A stretch of DNA of 64,000 nt from Nostoc sp. CHAB 5824 (lineage in GTDB: Bacteria > Cyanobacteriota > Cyanobacteriia > Cyanobacteriales > Nostocaceae): the NCBI RefSeq assembly GCF_020829665.1, contig NZ_JAIVFT010000012.1, positions 124,001-188,000 on the forward strand, read 5' to 3'. The translations under genes and the position numbers were made by a program. Of the stretch, positions 60,382 to 64,000 are shown piece by piece. Numbering within the stretch: position 1 is the stretch's first letter; every line of letters begins with the position of its first letter. Below the pieces are notes generated by a model that saw only the letters and a list, made by a program, of their open reading frames with translations, did not search any database and was not told the origin of the DNA.

Positions 60382-61563
60382 ATGAACTTAAAATTTGATT
60401 TAGATATAACAAACAATCACCAAGAAAGACACTATGACCTTGATTGGTTAAGAGTATTGGCGGTGCTATTGCTAATTTATTTTCACACTGCCGCAGTTTT
60501 TTACCAAGGCGAATTAGGCGATTTTTATATTAAAAATGATTTGCTAAGTCCTGTTCTTGGATGGTTTATTTTTTTTGTTCATCAGTGGCATATGCCATTA
60601 TTTTTTTTAATTTCCGGGGCTGCCTCTTGGTTTTCTCTTCAGTTGCGAACACCGATGCAATATGTGAACGAGCGCTTTAGGCGATTATTGATCCCATTCA
60701 TATTCGGCACGCTGGTGTTAGTTCCTCCTCAAATCTATTACAAACTTCTTACTCATCACGAAAATATCGGTTCCTATTTACAGTTTTACCCACAGTTTTT
60801 TAACGGTATTCGTCCCCAAGGTAATTTTGAGTGGGCGCACCTATGGTTTGTGATTTACCTATTTGTACTATCTATTGTTAGTCTCCCTCTGTTGTTATTC
60901 TTCAAGCAACAGATGAGTCGGCACAGGTATTCTACTATTGCAACTTTCATAAAACAGCCAGGAGGCATTTTTTTGCCTGCTTTACCATTAGCTATGATTG
61001 AAGGTGCATTCCGTCCCAAATGGTTTGGTTTCCAAAACCTTTATGATGATTGGGCAAATTTGTTGCTGTACCTTTGTTACTTTGTCTATGGTTTTATTCT
61101 GTGTTCTAATACCGAATTTAGGCAAGCAATTGCTCAATATCAAAGGCTCATGTTGTTTATGGCAATAGTTACCATGTCTATTATCTTTGGAATACAGCTA
61201 ACTGAGATACTTCCTGTACGTGGCTATTCTAGAGGATATATCTTTTACCAAATGTGGCGAGGCTTCAATTCTTGGTGTTGGGTAACTGCCATACTTGGAT
61301 TAAGTCAGCGATATTTATCATTTACTAACAATATTTTGCAATATACAACCCTTGCGGCTTATCCAGTTTTTTTGTTGCATCAGACAGTTTTGGTAGTGAT
61401 ATCTTTTTATGTAGTGCAATGGAATTTAGGCATAGCAGCAAAATTTTTAATTATTAGTACAGTAACCGTTTTAGTAACAAATGCTTTGTATGAAATGTTA
61501 GTAAAACGTTTCAAGATTACCCGATTTCTATTTGGGTTAAAGCCTATCAACATGAACAAGTAA
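60382..61563 (+). CDS. Acyltransferase 3 family membrane protein (OafA/YrhL-like)
   Basis: The 393-residue polytopic protein has about ten membrane helices. The catalytic His is in the first helix (DWLRVLAVLLLIYFHTAAVF) and the conserved Arg block is NERFRRLLIPFIFGTLVLVP. Such enzymes transfer acetyl or other acyl groups to sugars of the envelope. It lies upstream of a glycosyltransferase on the same strand, which suggests a role in polysaccharide or glycolipid modification. Confidence 0.9.
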   Translation: MNLKFDLDITNNHQERHYDLDWLRVLAVLLLIYFHTAAVFYQGELGDFYIKNDLLSPVLGWFIFFVHQWHMPLFFLISGAASWFSLQLRTPMQYVNERFRRLLIPFIFGTLVLVPPQIYYKLLTHHENIGSYLQFYPQFFNGIRPQGNFEWAHLWFVIYLFVLSIVSLPLLLFFKQQMSRHRYSTIATFIKQPGGIFLPALPLAMIEGAFRPKWFGFQNLYDDWANLLLYLCYFVYGFILCSNTEFRQAIAQYQRLMLFMAIVTMSIIFGIQLTEILPVRGYSRGYIFYQMWRGFNSWCWVTAILGLSQRYLSFTNNILQYTTLAAYPVFLLHQTVLVVISFYVVQWNLGIAAKFLIISTVTVLVTNALYEMLVKRFKITRFLFGLKPINMNK

Positions 61564-61595
61564 AATAAAGATAATGATAAAACTACTAAATCGGT

Positions 61596-62351
61596 ATGTC
61601 TCAAATTTCGATTATCATTCCTACTTTAAATGAAGCAACCAACTTAGGGCGTACATTGCGCCAACTAACTTTACTTAATCCTCCTGCTTCTGAGGTGATA
61701 GTAGTAGATGGTGGCAGCGAAGATCAGACAGTGACAGTTGTAAAGCAAATTTTTGAATCATTTAATCAAACTTTGAATGTACAAATTCTTTCATCTCAAC
61801 AGCCAGGGCGTTCTATTCAAATGAACTATGGAGCATCAGCTGCAACTGGAGATATTCTTTGCTTTCTTCATGCAGATACTTGGGTTCCAGATGATTTAAT
61901 CACCGTCATTAATAAGACCCTGGCAGAGCCTACAGTTGCCTGTGGGGGGTTCATTTCTCTGATGAGTGGATCTCAAACAACTCGTTGGGGTATCTCTCTA
62001 CATAATTATCTAAAAACCTACTACGCGCCACTATTATTTAAGCCTCACCTATTTTTTCGAGGATTGCGTCTGTTGTTTGGAGATCAGGTAATGTTCTGTC
62101 GTCGGATTGATTTTTGGGATTGTGGCGGATTTGATGAGGCATTACCGATTATGGAGGATGGAGATTTATGCCTGAAGTTAGTTAAAAAAGGACGTATTTA
62201 TCTAGTAAACCGTATTGTTCAATCTTCAGATCGTCGCGTAGCCAAATGGGGTAGCTTCAAAGCAACTGCAATTTACCTTTATATTGGTCTTTTGTGGGGG
62301 ATTGGCGTTAATGCAAATTATCTCAAACAGTTTTATCAAGATATTCGCTGA
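61596..62351 (+). CDS. Family 2 glycosyltransferase, TIGR04283 type
   Basis: The 251-residue protein has a GT-A fold with ISIIIPTLNEATNLGRTLRQ at the start, VIVVDGGSEDQT, CFLHADTWVPDDL (metal-binding D-x-D-like), FGDQVMFCRR and ALPIMEDGDLCLKL (catalytic base). It resembles the TIGR04283 group, linked to arsenosugar biosynthesis in some bacteria; no arsenic gene is in view. Its 3' end overlaps the convergent DUF547 gene by 16 bases. Confidence 0.9.
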   Translation: MSQISIIIPTLNEATNLGRTLRQLTLLNPPASEVIVVDGGSEDQTVTVVKQIFESFNQTLNVQILSSQQPGRSIQMNYGASAATGDILCFLHADTWVPDDLITVINKTLAEPTVACGGFISLMSGSQTTRWGISLHNYLKTYYAPLLFKPHLFFRGLRLLFGDQVMFCRRIDFWDCGGFDEALPIMEDGDLCLKLVKKGRIYLVNRIVQSSDRRVAKWGSFKATAIYLYIGLLWGIGVNANYLKQFYQDIR

Positions 62352-63037
62352 TTTAAGCTCCAGTCATAGTGAAGATAAGATATCCGCGTTGAGGCATTAA
62401 GGGGATAGTCTGTTTTCAAGTAGCTGCGAATATATTCGGGAATAGAGGGTGCAACCTTTAAAAGATCCTGACGATACCACTTGAAGATTTTACTACAGTA
62501 AAGTGTTTTGCTCTCCATGTCATAACGGACTTTTTCCGGGTTATTTATGAAACGACGTGCATCTTCATCTAATTGCTCACTGACTTGCTCAGGAAAGTAA
62601 GCTCCCGAACGTAGTAAAGGACAACCAACCGAAGCACAGACGATCGCAAAATGGATTCGTGGCTCCTGCAATTTATCCCGCAGAATAGAGTTCTCAATTT
62701 CAGCTAAACTGTAACTTTCCCCAAACATATAATAAGCTCGACGTTGGAAGAACCACAAAAAAGCTAGCCAGTTGGGAATCCCTAAAATTCGCGGACGAAT
62801 CGATTCTATCGGGTATCTCTCCAAAATTGTTGAAATGGTGAACGCATTGTAAAGGTTGATCCACAATGCCAATTGTTCGAGATTGTTGCTATTAGATTTA
62901 AAAGCCAGATTTTTTTCACTCGATAACCAATCTGTAAGTGCTTGGGGTTGCTCCTTCTTCCAAGCAACATAGTCTACACGACCCTGTTGATCAACATACT
63001 GACGCAATAACCTGTCCCAAGGTTCAAAATCAATCAT
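62336..63037 (-). CDS. DUF547 domain-containing protein
   Basis: The 233-residue protein has the DUF547 landmarks: WDRLLRQYVDQQGRVDYVAW, LALWINLYNAFTISTILERY, LAEIENSILRDKLQEPRIHF and AIVCASVGCPLLRSGAY. The Cys in CASVGCP and several acidic residues could form a papain-like active site; the family is uncharacterised. It has no signal peptide. It is convergent and overlapping with the glycosyltransferase gene. Confidence 0.92.
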   Translation of the reverse strand: MIDFEPWDRLLRQYVDQQGRVDYVAWKKEQPQALTDWLSSEKNLAFKSNSNNLEQLALWINLYNAFTISTILERYPIESIRPRILGIPNWLAFLWFFQRRAYYMFGESYSLAEIENSILRDKLQEPRIHFAIVCASVGCPLLRSGAYFPEQVSEQLDEDARRFINNPEKVRYDMESKTLYCSKIFKWYRQDLLKVAPSIPEYIRSYLKTDYPLNASTRISYLHYDWSLNQRIS

Positions 63038-63670
63038 TATCGCTGTGTTGATATGCTAGCTGTTGTTTTTACCTACAACAATCAAAATTGAGAAAATAGG
63101 AAGATTAAAAAGGTGTTTTTAAGCTGATCACTCATTTTCTCTTTCACGAATTATCTAGGGTTGGTATATATTATAAACTCAATAGGAAATTAAGTATAGA
63201 TGGTTTTTTCGACTGGTTTTAGTAAAAATTTGTCTGAGCGTAACTTTACTTTCTTTTGATTACTAGTATTTTATCAATATAGCAGCAAAATTCATAATTT
63301 ATTTTTATTTTAAGCACCTCTTCAATTATGAGTAAGCCTCTAACCTAGAGTTTAGTTAGAGGCTAGGAACTTTGTTGTCTGCTTTTATCAAAGCTACTTC
63401 TATCACCAAATATTTGCCTCTAACTATGGAGTATTTGAAGGCATATATGAATAATCGTCCAAGTTAAGTTTGTATGTAATTACTGATACAAAACAAAAAT
63501 ACTACGATCAGTCCAAAATTCCAGCAGGGCTAATATTTTAATTTATTACTCTAGGTGTACAAAGCTCTATTTAACGCTGAAACTTCTGATAGAGTATAAA
63601 GTTTGTTTTTTGGGTTACAACTTTAGATATCTCAGTACTAACTAATAGAATTACAAAAGGATTGACTGTA
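63038..63670. other. AT-rich spacer before the DUF4383 gene
   Basis: The 633 bases have no open frame with a ribosome site. They contain a hairpin at 63336 and a degenerate copy of its arm (TTGCCTCTAACTATG, 63412-63426). Both promoters (DUF547 and DUF4383) must lie here. Confidence 0.5.
63336..63363. terminator. Perfect 9-bp hairpin
   Basis: GCCTCTAAC and GTTAGAGGC pair across a 10-base loop. There is no T run of note, so a terminator is possible but not proven. Confidence 0.4.
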
Positions 63671-64000
63671 ATGGAAAATATCAACGCAGCAAAAATGACA
63701 GAGCGTTATATTGCTTTGGCTATCGGAATCGCTTATTTACTTTTAGGTTTAGCTGGCTTTATACCAGCTTTAGTTTCATTGCCAGGAACAAGCGAATCTT
63801 TTATTCCACTTGATGAATCTACTAGCGCTTATTCTGCGGGCTTTGGTTTTATCTTTGGTGCAATTCCAACCAACTTCTTACATAACCTTGTACGTTGTGC
63901 TGTAGGATTATTTGGAATTACTTCTTACAGCAATGCTAGCACTGCACGCTTGTTCAATCGTGGTTTTGCAATTTCTTATGCTTTGCTGGCTGTCATAGGA
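63671..64000 (+). CDS. DUF4383 membrane protein (3' end outside window)
   Basis: The frame starts MENINAAKMTERYIALAIGI and stays open for 110 residues to the window edge. It has membrane helices (about 10-30 and 78-110) and the segment AIPTNFLHNLVRCAVGLFGI typical of DUF4383, in which the N-x2-H-N-L-V motif is conserved. The function is unknown; such proteins are often stress-related in cyanobacteria. AAAAGGATTGACTGTA gives a reasonable ribosome site. Confidence 0.85.
   Translation, partial: MENINAAKMTERYIALAIGIAYLLLGLAGFIPALVSLPGTSESFIPLDESTSAYSAGFGFIFGAIPTNFLHNLVRCAVGLFGITSYSNASTARLFNRGFAISYALLAVIG

Overview
The window is chromosomal DNA of a filamentous heterocyst-forming cyanobacterium, most likely Nostoc or a close relative. 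The evidence is the frequent GCGATCGC octamer (HIP1), runs of 7-bp repeats (STRR-type), many small dispersed repeats, a CO2-uptake NDH-1 operon, a CruA/CruP-type flavoprotein and very large multi-PAS/GAF hybrid histidine kinases. All functions below are read from the sequence and from remembered family features; no database search was run.

Layout. 1-7.1 kb: a polyol utilisation operon (end of a binding protein, two permeases, ATPase, mannitol/arabitol-type dehydrogenase, xylulokinase) followed by a ChaC-type cyclotransferase. 7.3-11.2 kb: TetR regulator, acetyltransferase, DUF442-type protein, DUF2726-like protein and a translationally coupled pair of small proteins (DUF6888/DUF6887-like). 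11.2-12.7 kb: TPP riboswitch and thiC. 12.9-19.8 kb: a protease-centred region with a PrcA-like subtilase, a divergent three-gene unit whose first product looks like a free-standing copy of the subtilase propeptide, a VapBC-like pair and a VWA protein. 20.1-28 kb: Rieske protein, Hsp20 and a 1896-residue hybrid kinase. 28.2-33.9 kb (minus strand): ndhF - Tat-exported beta-carbonic anhydrase - ndhD - CO2-hydration protein, the inducible CO2-uptake NDH-1 module with a carbonic anhydrase inside it. 34-44 kb: a small membrane protein and its decayed copy, a GT-C type membrane enzyme, Uma2, a broken vapC, a heptad-repeat minisatellite, a pentapeptide-repeat membrane protein, a CruP/CruA-like protein and two tandem membrane paralogues. 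44.2-48 kb: a response regulator and an unusual 1121-residue protein joining an OmpR-type DNA-binding regulator to a complete phosphorelay. 48.3-54.9 kb: NIL/ferredoxin, DUF3616, CHAD, B12-binding radical SAM, a second heptad minisatellite and DUF2891. 55-59 kb: gap, pyk and tal, a sugar-catabolism cluster. 59-64 kb: an Arg-rich secreted repeat protein, rhodanese, acyltransferase, glycosyltransferase, DUF547 and a partial DUF4383 gene.

How it fits together. The polyol operon would turn imported polyols into xylulose 5-phosphate, and the gap-pyk-tal cluster handles the same carbon further down, so the window is rich in functions for using stored or external sugar. The ndh/cup/carbonic anhydrase operon serves inorganic carbon uptake.

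The strongest candidates for something undescribed are the PrcA/free propeptide/DUF6745-like/VWA neighbourhood (12.9-19.8 kb), the DUF6888/DUF6887-like pair, the two 21-bp heptad minisatellites that are open on both strands, and at least four families of small dispersed elements, several with terminal inverted repeats and some lying inside or breaking genes.
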